Positions 24,074-30,890 of a stretch of 38,789 nucleotides of DNA are shown piece after piece. Numbering within the stretch: position 1 is the stretch's first letter; every line of letters starts with the position of its first letter. The notes under the pieces were generated by a model. That model was given only the letters and a program-made list of their open reading frames with translations. It did not search any database and was not told the origin of the DNA. The stretch is from a virus. The stretch lies in IMG/VR virus record IMGVR_UViG_3300025687_000014, positions 1-38,789 of that record; one strand, given 5' to 3'. The translations under genes were made by a program, and so were the position numbers.

Positions 24074-24789
24074 GGCACGTCCTCCGGTTCACCGTAACCA
24101 TCGTCACCAGATGGCTGCTGCCCACCAGCACCCTGCGCTTCCCATGTGGGCTGCTGTGCTGCGTTGTGTTCTGGTGTTGACTGGAACTCTGGCTGCTGTT
24201 CACTGAGATGCTGTGCGGCTTGCTGGTCGAGTTCCTCGGCAGGGTTGTCCCACTCGGTTTCCTCGACAGTAAACGGTGTCTTGCCAGCCTTCAGCAGAGC
24301 GTAGCCCTCGTGCCATTCAGTCCACATCTCGTCTAGTTGCTCGTCTGCCAGTGTGCCGCCTCGTGCGCCGTGTGCAGCCAGCATCGCAGTCAGCCCGTTC
24401 CATGCTTGCGCTTTGGCTATCCGCTGGTCAACAGAGAGCGTCGGCTGCTGCGGAGCAACGTACTCGTCACGAGGGTCGCCTTGTGGCTGCTCGTAACTGG
24501 GCTGCTGTGCAATCGGTTCGCCGTCAGCCTTCTCGATGCCTTCGATGTCCATGTAGAACTTCGACGGGTCGTTGACCTTGGGCTTCGTCTTCAAGAAGAA
24601 CTTTGCAACCGTGCCGATAGGCGGCTTGCGGTTGTGGTACGACTCAGGTAACTGCCAGAAGCCGTCAATTTCCGTGAACGCTATCTGGGTGTCGTTGTAC
24701 TTGCTGACTGCGGATACGGTCAGCACAGCACCCTCGTAACGGGTCTGCCCTTTGTACTGGCTCTTGATGTCCAAACCTGGGATATTCAT
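24067..24789 (-). CDS. SSB-like single-stranded DNA-binding protein
   Basis: 240 residues from ATG 24789, overlapping the previous stop (ATGA). Residues 1-100 look like an OB fold (YEGAVLTVSAVSKYNDTQIAF, PPIGTVAKFFLKTKPK, FYMDIEGIEKADG). A helical part with Trp residues follows (WNGLTAMLAAHGARG). The tail is long, Gln/Pro/Gly-rich and disordered, ending EPEDVPW. Acidic tips ending in a hydrophobic residue (usually DDDIPF) are the partner-binding signature of SSB. Phage single-strand binding protein is the best reading. Confidence 0.7.
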   Translation of the reverse strand: MNIPGLDIKSQYKGQTRYEGAVLTVSAVSKYNDTQIAFTEIDGFWQLPESYHNRKPPIGTVAKFFLKTKPKVNDPSKFYMDIEGIEKADGEPIAQQPSYEQPQGDPRDEYVAPQQPTLSVDQRIAKAQAWNGLTAMLAAHGARGGTLADEQLDEMWTEWHEGYALLKAGKTPFTVEETEWDNPAEELDQQAAQHLSEQQPEFQSTPEHNAAQQPTWEAQGAGGQQPSGDDGYGEPEDVPW

Positions 24790-24983
24790 TCTGTTTCCTC
24801 TGTCTTGCTGTCCAGTGACCGCAGCCACTCGCGTACTAACTGTTCGCCGTGACCGAATACGGTGATGTCTTTGGGGTTCAATGGGTCTGTAAGAGTGCCG
24901 TCACTAAACGTAATCACTACACCGTGTTCGTTTGCTATAAACCCTCGCAAATCTGCAACGTTCACCAAATATTTATCGTTCAT
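24786..24983 (-). CDS. Small hypothetical early protein
   Basis: 65 residues: an N-terminal beta part (YLVNVADLRGFIANEHGVVITF) followed by a helix and an acidic end. Its stop overlaps the SSB-like start (ATGA), so it is translated with it. No family recognised. Confidence 0.65.
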   Translation of the reverse strand: MNDKYLVNVADLRGFIANEHGVVITFSDGTLTDPLNPKDITVFGHGEQLVREWLRSLDSKTEETE

Positions 24984-24985
24984 AG

Positions 24986-25402
24986 TTACATCGCCCTCTC
25001 TTGCTTGATGGGTTCTACTTTGATCTCAGGCTTCTGCGGAATCAGTGTTGACTCCAGCTTCTCAGTAATCTCGTCGCCCATCTTCCACAGTTGCATTGCC
25101 TTGCGCCCGTCAACCTTGGCTTTCACCACTTTGACTTCCTCGTGTTCGGGTATCAGGCATTCCTCGATGATCTCTGGGTGAGTCTCACCGAATGCTGCAA
25201 GGAACTTGTTTGCGTCGTACTGCCGCTTCGTAGGAATCGTGCTGGTGAACTTAGTAGTTCGCAGTAACTCCTGATTGTTGTGCTGCATGTACGACCAAAT
25301 GATTGCGAGCATCGTGTCGCGCTCGTCGAACATGACCTTCAAGCCTTCAGTTATGTTGTGATAACGCTCGACTGCTTCTTCGATACTGATGTCGTTATTC
25401 AT
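24986..25402 (-). CDS. Hypothetical early protein
   Basis: 138 residues, helical and charged, with a basic C-terminus. First gene after promoter A; ATG 25402 is preceded by the start-associated sequence (GATTGGAGAA at 25408-25417). Context before an SSB-like gene suggests a recombination or replication role, for example a nuclease inhibitor or annealing helper, but no motif supports this. Confidence 0.65.
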   Translation of the reverse strand: MNNDISIEEAVERYHNITEGLKVMFDERDTMLAIIWSYMQHNNQELLRTTKFTSTIPTKRQYDANKFLAAFGETHPEIIEECLIPEHEEVKVVKAKVDGRKAMQLWKMGDEITEKLESTLIPQKPEIKVEPIKQERAM

Positions 25403-25433
25403 CCAGATTCTCCAATCTTGTTATCTGTTGCCC

Positions 25434-25462
25434 AGCATACAGTTATGCTTGCGGGGAGTCAA
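25434..25462 (-). promoter_or_regulatory. Leftward promoter A with palindromic operator
   Basis: Read leftward: TTGACT (25462-25457), 17 bases, TATGCT (25439-25434). The palindrome GCATA-CAGT-TATGC (25435-25448) covers the -10 and part of the spacer, an ideal place for repression. The first gene starts about 32 bases downstream of the -10. Confidence 0.8.
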
Positions 25463-25467
25463 TATAG

Positions 25468-25863
25468 TTAGTCGTGTGTGCATCGGCAGGTCTTGCATTC
25501 TGGGTAGTGGATGCCGTGTTGAAGGGTTGAGTGATCTACCCATCCGGTCATCACGTACCAGATTTTCTTTCCGTCCCTGGTTGGTCGTGGAATTACTGCG
25601 CCTGCATCACGTAGATCGGACACTACCGCTGAGAAGTTGAGCGGTCTGCCAATGGCTTCCCAGATGTCCGTTCTCTCGTGTGGTTGTCCGTCTTTCATGT
25701 AATTGAACAGGCGTACACGTTGCCCTTTCCATCGAGCAAAGTCTTCTGGCTCTGGAATCCACTGTCTCAGGTTGACTTGTTCTTTCCCGCAGACACAGCG
25801 AAGTGTGTTCTGGTAATCGACCTTCCACTGTTCGCGAAAGTCTTCGCACTTATGGTTACTCAT
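25468..25863 (-). CDS. Zinc-containing winged-helix-like protein
   Basis: 131 residues from ATG 25863, overlapping the previous stop (ATGA). Two cysteine pairs near the ends (CVCG near 23-26, CKTCRCTHD at the end) and a central region (RVRLFNYMKDGQPHERTDIWEAIG...FSAVVSDLRDAGAVI) that looks like a winged-helix DNA-binding unit. It might regulate transcription or bind DNA during replication. Function not established. Confidence 0.6.
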   Translation of the reverse strand: MSNHKCEDFREQWKVDYQNTLRCVCGKEQVNLRQWIPEPEDFARWKGQRVRLFNYMKDGQPHERTDIWEAIGRPLNFSAVVSDLRDAGAVIPRPTRDGKKIWYVMTGWVDHSTLQHGIHYPECKTCRCTHD

Positions 25864-26225
25864 CGTGCTTTCTCCATTGGCACTGTGATGTAGCGAGGTC
25901 TGCGCCCGCATTCACGGCAACGTATCGGGTCATCTCGGTCACCCTCGGTGTCTAGGTAAAGCGGGAACGGTCGAGAGCACTTAGGGCAAGCCTTCAGTCT
26001 GTCCCAGTCTTCCAGTTGCACCGTGTCCACTTGCGGGTCGTTAATCATTCGCTGAACCAAGTTCCTTTCCCTGAACGGGTCACGATGTAACGCTGACCTG
26101 CACATCCTGCACTCGAAATATTCAACTTGCTTTCCGCTCCGTAACGTGCGTGTGCGGGAGTAACTGTTCTCTGGTGTGCGTGGGTGTCCTCTACGACAGA
26201 GTGCCACTTGTTCCTGTGTTGTCAT
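25860..26225 (-). CDS. Double zinc-ribbon protein
   Basis: 121 residues. ATG 26225 is chosen because the start-associated sequence with GGAG lies six bases upstream. First unit: CRRGHPRTPENSY with CRMCR (a pattern common in actinophage zinc proteins). Second unit: CPKCSRPFPL with CRECGRR. It has no HNH triad. It overlaps the end of the HTH gene by 35 bases. Confidence 0.7.
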   Translation of the reverse strand: MTTQEQVALCRRGHPRTPENSYSRTRTLRSGKQVEYFECRMCRSALHRDPFRERNLVQRMINDPQVDTVQLEDWDRLKACPKCSRPFPLYLDTEGDRDDPIRCRECGRRPRYITVPMEKAR

Positions 26226-26448
26226 TAGATTCTCCAATCTTTTGTAGTTGCCTGTTCAGCTTCTTCTCGTACTTATCCAACTTCTCTGCTGCCATTAGTG
26301 ACGGCGTGCTGGCTATGTTGGCTTCGGGCGGTGCTAACCAGTTGTCTACGGTTGGCTTGGATACGCCGACTGCCTTGGCGAACTTTGCCCTGGATAGCCC
26401 TGCTTGCTTGAAGAGAGCGGTTACTGTTGCTCGGTTCCATTTAGTCAT
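26191..26448 (-). CDS. Xre/Cro-like helix-turn-helix regulator
   Basis: 85 residues. Residues 5-40 form a five-helix Xre-type HTH start: VTALFKQAGLSRAKFAKAVG followed by VSKPTVDNWLAP. The C-terminal half is a helical, charged part that could dimerise. A small cytoplasmic DNA-binding protein of this type is the natural candidate to bind the four palindromic operators of the early promoters. Direct evidence is lacking. Confidence 0.75.
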   Translation of the reverse strand: MTKWNRATVTALFKQAGLSRAKFAKAVGVSKPTVDNWLAPPEANIASTPSLMAAEKLDKYEKKLNRQLQKIGESNDNTGTSGTLS

Positions 26449-26565
26449 CTAGTTCTCTCTTTCTACGTCACGCAGGTATTCAGCATGGTCAACCATTCGT
26501 TCGATGCAGTCTTCACACCGGCACTCGTCTGCGCCAATGAGTTCTGCTTGGCATTCATAGGGCAT
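26449..26565 (-). CDS. Tiny cysteine-rich zinc protein
   Basis: 38 residues: ECQAELIGADECRCEDCIER supplies four cysteines for one zinc site, followed by a helix. Its start overlaps the previous stop (TGATG), and its stop is directly next to the HTH start (TAGATG). Confidence 0.6.
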   Translation of the reverse strand: MPYECQAELIGADECRCEDCIERMVDHAEYLRDVEREN

Positions 26566-26882
26566 CACTCACCCCCTGCTGTCGGCTGGAACTTGCCACG
26601 CTCTAACGTGTAGTCAGACCAGCCTTCGTGACCCATTACAGGCGTGTGGTGAATACCGCACTTTTGATTACCGGGATGATCGTCAAAGCAAGCCAACAAA
26701 GCAGCGGAACACATGCCCTCGATAATCTTGTCGAGTTCGTCGGCTGCGTACTTCAAGCCCTCGTCCGTGCCATTACGAAATACGTCTCCGTAAGTTTTGT
26801 ACTCGCCATTCCACTGGGCAGCCTCAGCACGCAGCCTGTCTCGCAGTTCTTCTAGTGGGCTAGTCATCTTGGTGTCGGTCAT
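26565..26882 (-). CDS. Hypothetical early protein
   Basis: 105 residues; helical first half (LEELRDRLRAEAAQWNGEY, GLKYAADELDKIIEGM) and a Cys/His-containing second half. ATG 26882 overlaps the previous stop (ATGA). No family recognised. Confidence 0.6.
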   Translation of the reverse strand: MTDTKMTSPLEELRDRLRAEAAQWNGEYKTYGDVFRNGTDEGLKYAADELDKIIEGMCSAALLACFDDHPGNQKCGIHHTPVMGHEGWSDYTLERGKFQPTAGGE

Positions 26883-27043
26883 TTGGTTTCTCGCTTACTT
26901 AGGCGGTAGTGCACAAACGCACCAGACATATGCCCAACAAAGAACCCAAAACTACTTGCGTTTGCGTGTTCTGAGCCAAAGATAGTTCCGCCAATAGCAC
27001 TACCGACGACAACGATTGCTAGCCAAATTAGAATGCCACCCAT
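26879..27043 (-). CDS. Small two-span membrane protein
   Basis: 54 residues: MGGILIWLAIVVVGSAIGGT, a short loop, then SSFGFFVGHMSGAFVHY and a basic tail. Both ends overlap neighbouring genes (TGATG and ATGA), which supports it as real. A holin-like role is possible in shape, but it lies in the early operon. Confidence 0.6.
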   Translation of the reverse strand: MGGILIWLAIVVVGSAIGGTIFGSEHANASSFGFFVGHMSGAFVHYRLSKRETK

Positions 27044-27276
27044 CACTCACGCTCCTGCAAAGTCTCAGCATCGACGTAAACGTAGTCCTCGTGTTCCGTC
27101 TTCGGGTCTTCAAACTTCAACTCTGCTTCGATCATGCCCTTGTAAAGCCCGCTACCCTTGGCGTACAGAGCGTTCACTGTTCCGCCTGGGTATTCGTCGT
27201 GGTCGTACTGTTTGCCGACCTCTACGGTCAACTCGTATGGTGTGCCACCGTCGTAGGTGACTGCTGTGATAGTCAT
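27043..27276 (-). CDS. Hypothetical acidic early protein
   Basis: 77 residues from ATG 27276, which follows two GGAG sites and a variant start-associated sequence (27284-27293). It is a beta-type, acidic protein (ITAVTYDGGTPYELTVEVG, IEAELKFEDPKTEHEDYVYV). First gene after promoter B. No family recognised. Confidence 0.65.
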   Translation of the reverse strand: MTITAVTYDGGTPYELTVEVGKQYDHDEYPGGTVNALYAKGSGLYKGMIEAELKFEDPKTEHEDYVYVDAETLQERE

Positions 27277-27303
27277 TCTCCAGTCCTCCAATCTGTTTTC
27301 ACT

Positions 27304-27333
27304 AGGGTATGCATAACAGTATGCGGTTGTCAA
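27304..27333 (-). promoter_or_regulatory. Leftward promoter B with palindromic operator
   Basis: Read leftward: TTGACA (27333-27328), 18 bases, TACCCT (27309-27304). The palindrome GCATA-ACAG-TATGC lies in the spacer (27311-27324). It drives the genes from 27276 leftward. Confidence 0.65.
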
Positions 27334-27353
27334 CCCTTAGTTGTCACGTTCAG

Positions 27354-27382
27354 TTGCGTTCCCTCGTGGTTGTCTGTATATT
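27354..27382 (+). promoter_or_regulatory. Rightward promoter into the gene-free region
   Basis: TTGCGT (27354-27359), 17 bases, TATATT (27377-27382). It points opposite to all neighbouring genes, and no protein start follows within 600 bases, which suggests a non-coding transcript beginning near 27389. Confidence 0.6.
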
Positions 27383-27388
27383 TTTAGG

Positions 27389-27500
27389 GTCGAATGAGTA
27401 GAGTTGATGCGTAAATATTTTGTAGCCCCTCTCAGATGTGGACAAAATGCGCACCAGCTATTTGTTCGACACCACAACTGACGAGGGGTTATTTATTTAA
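27389..27500 (+). ncRNA. Candidate small RNA ending in a long hairpin
   Basis: Predicted from promoter 27354-27382 to the U-rich end after the hairpin. Hairpin arms: AGCCCCTC (27424-27431) with GAGGGGTT (27483-27490), TCAG/CTGA, TGTGG/CCACA and ACAAA/TTTGT, about 22 pairs, a six-base bulge (27466-27471) and a 14-base loop. TTATTTATTTAA follows, so the structure can also end transcription. Expected length is about 110 nt. No known RNA family recognised. Confidence 0.45.
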
Positions 27501-27875
27501 CCCAGCCAACTCGTCTTCATAGGCACACATGGTGGTTCCACAACCTGTCGCAACACCAGATCAAAGGTCGGGCGTACACAGGCAAGTGGCTAAGTTCTGA
27601 TAAAAGCCACCACCAAAGCCTGCGGGCGTGTCACCAGTATTGAGAGAGTCTAGGAGATCAACCGGACGTTGGCAGAGAGTCCCTAGAACCGCGCCTCTGC
27701 GGTATACAAATCGTGGCGACCCTTTTCTTTTTCTTTCTTTTGCTGGTTTTCTTTCTGTTTTCTTTTCAGAAGTGGAGAGAAGCGACCCACCTTAAGAAGT
27801 ATCTGGAACGAAGTGGATAGATACATGCCAGTAAACTGAGTCAACTAGAGAACGGAGTAACCCGTTAACCAGTAA

Positions 27876-27913
27876 GCCCCCGCAGCGGTAAACGAGTACC
27901 GGACTACGGGGGC
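27876..27913 (-). terminator. Hairpin after the methyltransferase operon
   Basis: GCCCCCG (27876-27882) pairs with CGGGGGC (27907-27913), with an inner CGGT/ACCG pair. It lies 23 bases downstream of the leftward methyltransferase gene. It lacks a T-run, so termination is likely but not certain. Confidence 0.55.
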
Positions 27914-27936
27914 AACGGTTGGAGAACTGTGTGTGG

Positions 27937-28473
27937 TTACGTGAGGCTCATAGTTTGCTGGAGTTTGCGCTCGACGGTAACGATGGTGTCGTTGTGTCCA
28001 CCACCATGAAATACCAGTAACACTTCGATCATTTCAAAGCCTCGCTCTTTACCGAACCCTGCGCTGTTCCACCCACAACAGATCACAATTCCATTCGGCT
28101 TGATCTTCGGATGTGCCAACGTCTTGACCCTTCGATACAGTCTCCCACTCTGGGTTTCTTCCATACCGACCTTGCGACCGACATTGCTATAGACCTCTGA
28201 GATTTGGCGTGGTGAATACGGCGGGTCGAATATGAACCCGTCCAGTTCACCGTCTACTAGCGACGCTGTAAAGTCCTCTGCGTCTATGTGTGAAGTAGTC
28301 GGGGCTTCTGGGTTTAGATCGTTTGTATACGTCGCTGGACTGTTCCAGCCAGAAAACGGGTCTGCCCATATTTCACCTTTTTTCACGTACCGATTCACCA
28401 GTTCTTCAATTGGCTTTATCGTAAACGTGTGCTTACTGGGCATTGCAAACACTCTGGAAAATTGGATGCTCAC
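27937..28473 (-). CDS. DPPY-type DNA adenine methyltransferase-like protein
   Basis: 178 residues. It carries IWADPFSGWNSP (35-46, a motif I-like S-adenosylmethionine site), DPPYSP (83-88, the catalytic motif IV of N6-adenine and related amino-methyltransferases) and a C-terminal beta part (GIVICCGWNS, EVLLVFHGGGHNDTIVTVERK). It has no separate target-recognition domain, as in many small phage enzymes. Start is GTG 28473, overlapping the previous stop (TAGTG). It may protect DNA together with the 7-deazaguanine route. Confidence 0.75.
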   Translation of the reverse strand: MSIQFSRVFAMPSKHTFTIKPIEELVNRYVKKGEIWADPFSGWNSPATYTNDLNPEAPTTSHIDAEDFTASLVDGELDGFIFDPPYSPRQISEVYSNVGRKVGMEETQSGRLYRRVKTLAHPKIKPNGIVICCGWNSAGFGKERGFEMIEVLLVFHGGGHNDTIVTVERKLQQTMSLT

Positions 28474-28667
28474 TACTTCAACCCATCCAGAAACTTGCGT
28501 GCCTTAGTTACGACCGCTTCGTTGTCTAGTTCCAGTGTGCCAGCGTCGTAGTCGTCCACCAGTTGCTTGATTACTTCGGTTGCTTCGGCGAGCGTCCCAA
28601 GAATCTCAAATATGTTCACACCTTGCATTTCCAAAATCGTTTCTGCTAACTGTCTTGGTTGCGTCAT
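28473..28667 (-). CDS. Small helical early protein
   Basis: 64 residues, helical and acidic (QLAETILEMQGVNIFEILGT, ATEVIKQLVDDYDAGTL). ATG 28667 follows GGGAGAAGACTAA. Coupled to the methyltransferase. No family recognised. Confidence 0.65.
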   Translation of the reverse strand: MTQPRQLAETILEMQGVNIFEILGTLAEATEVIKQLVDDYDAGTLELDNEAVVTKARKFLDGLK

Positions 28668-28711
28668 TTAGTCTTCTCCCCTAGCACTTCTTGAGTGCTG
28701 GTGTAGTTTGC

Positions 28712-28885
28712 TTAGTTATCTTGTTCTCCCGTGTGTACGTGTTCTGTGCCTGCTGTGCAATCACATGTTGCTGATCTTTCCATGCGGTCTAGGGCTGCTG
28801 TGAGTCTGTCTGCTGCATCGTAGTCGCCAAGTGACCGAAACTCGTCTACTAGGTCACGCAGCGGTTGCAGGTTGGGGTTAGTCAT
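28712..28885 (-). CDS. Small helical early protein
   Basis: 57 residues: MTNPNLQPLRDLVDEFRSLG, then YDAADRLTAALDRMERSATC and a polar tail with CDC. Start overlaps the previous stop (ATGA). No family recognised. Confidence 0.6.
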   Translation of the reverse strand: MTNPNLQPLRDLVDEFRSLGDYDAADRLTAALDRMERSATCDCTAGTEHVHTGEQDN

Positions 28886-29073
28886 CCGTTTCGTTCTCCG
28901 TGTTTACAGCTGCCGAATTCGTAGCCGTCTGTTATGTGTTCTCCGCACGTAGCGCAGTCCGCTGGCAGTTTCCAGCCGGTGTATACGTGGTTGTAGTTCG
29001 GCGCGTGTCTACCGCAATACGTGGCGTACGTTGGTCTGCCCTGGTTGTCTGTGGTTACTTCGACGTAGAGCAT
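28882..29073 (-). CDS. Small zinc-binding protein
   Basis: 63 residues with CGRH near 20, CATCGEH near 40 and CKHG near 56: ligands for one or two zinc ions. Its ATG follows the upstream stop directly (TAGATG). Confidence 0.65.
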   Translation of the reverse strand: MLYVEVTTDNQGRPTYATYCGRHAPNYNHVYTGWKLPADCATCGEHITDGYEFGSCKHGERNG

Positions 29074-29241
29074 CTAATATTTCACGCTGTAATTACGCTT
29101 AGCTGCTGCACGCCAGTGATTAAGTCGCTGGCAGTCGTTGCAAATGTCGTTAATTGGCTTGGGCTTGCGCCAGAACTGCCACCACCGGATATTTGCGTTC
29201 CATTGGCGACGGTCTAATCGTATCCAGTAGCAATCGTGCAT
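29074..29241 (-). CDS. Small Trp/Arg-rich protein
   Basis: 55 residues from ATG 29241, preceded by AGGGGGA nine bases upstream. A longer form from ATG 29301 is possible but has no ribosome site. Contains WNANIRWWQFWRKPKP and a CNDC pair. No family recognised. Confidence 0.5.
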   Translation of the reverse strand: MHDCYWIRLDRRQWNANIRWWQFWRKPKPINDICNDCQRLNHWRAAAKRNYSVKY

Positions 29242-29309
29242 GATCGTGTTCCCCCTAGGTGGTGATACTTGTAGCAGCGGAGCATTCCACAGGTACGGCA
29301 TTTAGTCAT
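29214..29309 (-). CDS. Possible tiny zinc-ribbon peptide
   Basis: 31 residues (MTKCRTCGMLRCYKYHHLGG and onward), with CRTCG plus two further Cys and paired His. It begins with the same Met-Thr as many genes of this block and overlaps the next gene. The ribosome site (AAGAG) is weak, so it may not be translated. Confidence 0.35.
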   Translation of the reverse strand: MTKCRTCGMLRCYKYHHLGGTRSCTIATGYD

Positions 29310-29314
29310 CTTGG

Positions 29315-29512
29315 TTAACTCTTGAAGTTTCCACCGTTAGCGACTACGTGTGCCACGGTTTGCCATGCGTACTCATAGTGTTCGCCGGTTTCGATGTTTC
29401 GGACAATCGGGAAATCCATCTTTGCACCTGCGATTTGTGCCGGTTGCCCATTGAGCGTGACTGGCGTGTTAACCAGATCGTATCGTTCATCTTCTTTGAT
29501 AATGCGTTGCAT
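29315..29512 (-). CDS. Small early protein
   Basis: 65 residues, beta-type (LVNTPVTLNGQPAQIAGAKM, FPIVRNIETGEHYEYAW). The start-associated sequence (variant ATTGGAGAA, 29521-29530) precedes ATG 29512 by ten bases. It resembles small phage proteins of unknown function. Confidence 0.65.
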   Translation of the reverse strand: MQRIIKEDERYDLVNTPVTLNGQPAQIAGAKMDFPIVRNIETGEHYEYAWQTVAHVVANGGNFKS

Positions 29513-29533
29513 AACTTAGGTTCTCCAATTTCT

Positions 29534-29707
29534 CTAACTCTCGATACGGTCGATTGCGTCCTTGATGCGGTTGAGTGCGCCAGTGGTCACAATGTCATTC
29601 GGGTTTATGAAACCTCTTGCAATAGCAAAGTCAATCTGCCCGACGATCTGCTTAGACGCAGTTATCAGCGCATCGACTGCTAACTCTTGTTCGGTGTACT
29701 TAGTCAA
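29534..29707 (-). CDS. Small helical early protein (TTG start)
   Basis: 57 residues: MTKYTEQELAVDALITASKQ, then IVGQIDFAIARGFINPNDIV and a helix. TTG 29707 is supported by the start-associated sequence (29714-29723), whose GGAG lies eight bases upstream. No family recognised. Confidence 0.65.
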   Translation of the reverse strand: MTKYTEQELAVDALITASKQIVGQIDFAIARGFINPNDIVTTGALNRIKDAIDRIES

Positions 29708-29795
29708 CTTAGGTTCTCCAATCCAGTTATCAGGCTATCTAAAACGCCTGCATATGCGCCCCAGGTTCCTAGTCTGGAACGCATAAACGGGTGAG

Positions 29796-30092
29796 TTAGA
29801 ACGATTGCACTATAAAAGCGGTTCCGTCGATGTCGATAACGGTTGTTGACTGTGCCACGTCGTCGATTGATTTGTACTCGTCGCCGTAGTCCTGTTGGAA
29901 TTCTTCAATGCTTTCGTACTCTGAGAAATCAACACAGATAGCGATAACGTCGAGTTCGATTTCTTCGCCAAGAGCATTTTCCAGTTCGATTTGATCGGCG
30001 TAGAGTGCTTTTAGCCCATCATATGAGAAGTTATCAGGTCGAATCTGTCGGAAAGCGTCGATAAAGTCGGATTCGTAAACTGTCTGTTTCAT
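29796..30092 (-). CDS. Conserved acidic phage protein
   Basis: 98 residues from ATG 30092, with the start-associated sequence at 30100-30109. Very acidic: YDGLKALYADQIELENALGE, IELDVIAICVDFSEYESIEE and TTVIDIDGTAFIVQSF. This pattern belongs to a small protein common in many unrelated phages, of unknown function. The charge suggests DNA mimicry, but that is a guess. Confidence 0.75.
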   Translation of the reverse strand: MKQTVYESDFIDAFRQIRPDNFSYDGLKALYADQIELENALGEEIELDVIAICVDFSEYESIEEFQQDYGDEYKSIDDVAQSTTVIDIDGTAFIVQSF

Positions 30093-30158
30093 TTTGGGAT
30101 TCTCCAATCCGTTTAGTGGTTATCCACAGACTGCCAGTTCTCCTAGGTTGGCAGTTTC

Positions 30159-30170
30159 GCCGTATACGGC
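30159..30170. promoter_or_regulatory. 12-bp perfect palindrome, possible protein site
   Basis: GCCGTATACGGC lies between two leftward genes; beside it is a CTGCCA/TGGCAG hairpin (30131-30154). No gene fits in this 70-base gap. Either element could be a binding site or a weak terminator. Confidence 0.35.
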
Positions 30171-30182
30171 TCGTCAGTGTGG

Positions 30183-30371
30183 CTATGAAATCGAAACGAT
30201 TGTGATGTTATCGGTTAGATCGGTTCGTTCGACCTTTTCTTTTCGAGGTGTTACGTGCCTGAACTGGTCGCACCAAATGCAAATCTTGATTGTGCTGGTA
30301 GGGCGTGGTTTGTGAAACTCGTGCCGTGGGGCTTTGGGGCAGTTGTTGTAGCTAGCGTAAGGCGTAGTCAT
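30183..30371 (-). CDS. Small Cys/His-containing early protein
   Basis: 62 residues; start-associated sequence at 30380-30389 before ATG 30371. Has CPKAPRHEFH and CIWC, a possible zinc site, and a polar C-terminus. No family recognised. Confidence 0.65.
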   Translation of the reverse strand: MTTPYASYNNCPKAPRHEFHKPRPTSTIKICIWCDQFRHVTPRKEKVERTDLTDNITIVSIS

Positions 30372-30409
30372 GTTTTCAGTTCTCCAATCGTCACTTAGTA
30401 GGCTAGTTG

Positions 30410-30586
30410 TTATCCAGCGTGTATCCAGTTGCCAACGGCGTTTCCGTTGCTGTCTCGAATGATTCCAACGTATTCGCCATTGGTCACACTGTCGGCAATA
30501 CGTGCCAGAACTTCTCTAATCTCGTTCGGGTTGTCCTCAAACGCTGCGTTATCTGTCTCGATTGAGATATTAAGTGTTGTAGTCAC
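30410..30586 (-). CDS. Conserved small phage protein (GTG start)
   Basis: 58 residues: MTTTLNISIETDNAAFEDNP, EIREVLARIADSVTNGEYVG and IIRDSNGNAVGNW. The pattern of a strand with acidic Ala-Phe, then a helix with Leu-Ala, then a Gly-rich hairpin with Asp-x-Asn-Gly-Asn is recurrent in phages. GTG 30586 is set by the variant start-associated sequence (30593-30602). First gene after promoter C. Confidence 0.7.
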   Translation of the reverse strand: MTTTLNISIETDNAAFEDNPNEIREVLARIADSVTNGEYVGIIRDSNGNAVGNWIHAG

Positions 30587-30613
30587 TTTAGGAACTCCAA
30601 TCCGTTGTGTAGG

Positions 30614-30645
30614 TACATGATTGCATAGTGTTATGTAGGTGTCAA
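30614..30645 (-). promoter_or_regulatory. Leftward promoter C with palindromic operator
   Basis: Read leftward: TTGACA (30645-30640) with the operator ACATA-ACAC-TATGC (30636-30623; one mismatch to the palindrome) in the spacer. The -10 is weak (AATCAT at 17 bases). It is back to back with the rightward promoter at 30653. Confidence 0.6.
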
Positions 30646-30652
30646 GAGATAT

Positions 30653-30681
30653 TTGAGGTTTGTTGTTGAATTGGGTACGAT
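30653..30681 (+). promoter_or_regulatory. Rightward promoter for terS
   Basis: TTGAGG (30653-30658), 17 bases, TACGAT (30676-30681). It leaves a leader of about 200 bases before terS. A second candidate, TTGTTA-17-TAACCT, lies at 30805-30833. Confidence 0.5.
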
Positions 30682-30890
30682 GGTACTCAGCGGTTTAGCG
30701 TGTACCAGCAAACATGTATGGCGAGTCTGGAAGTAGCTGCTCTAGGCGATTCGACCCAATAGGGAATTGAATCTTGCGCCGGTAAACAGAAGAAACTTTC
30801 TCTTTTGTTAAGTTTTCTCTTTGAAGTTAACCTCCAGTAGCATCCGAAGTGAACTTGTGAACGCATGGAGGCACTAGGTAAACTGTCCTC

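Larger units (their letters stand above)
27334..27936. other. Gene-free, hairpin-rich region
   Basis: No convincing reading frame on either strand for 600 bases. Contents: rightward promoter 27354-27382; long hairpin 27424-27490; nested hairpin 27576-27631 (CAGGC/GCCTG, GTGGCT/AGCCAC, ACAC/GTGT); small stems at 27664-27682 (GGAC/GTCC) and 27688-27703 (ACCGC/GCGGT); a pyrimidine tract at about 27719-27768; stem 27851-27866 (AACGG/CCGTT); and hairpin 27876-27913. It may encode structured RNA, hold the replication origin, or both. Confidence 0.7.

Noticed and set aside
25860-26225. HNH endonuclease
   Set aside because: Zinc-binding Cys pairs are present, but no His-Asn-His active site.
27424-27490. 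tRNA gene (8-base outer stem, TTCGA in the loop)
   Set aside because: The arms form one long hairpin rather than a cloverleaf, and there is no anticodon arm or proper T arm.
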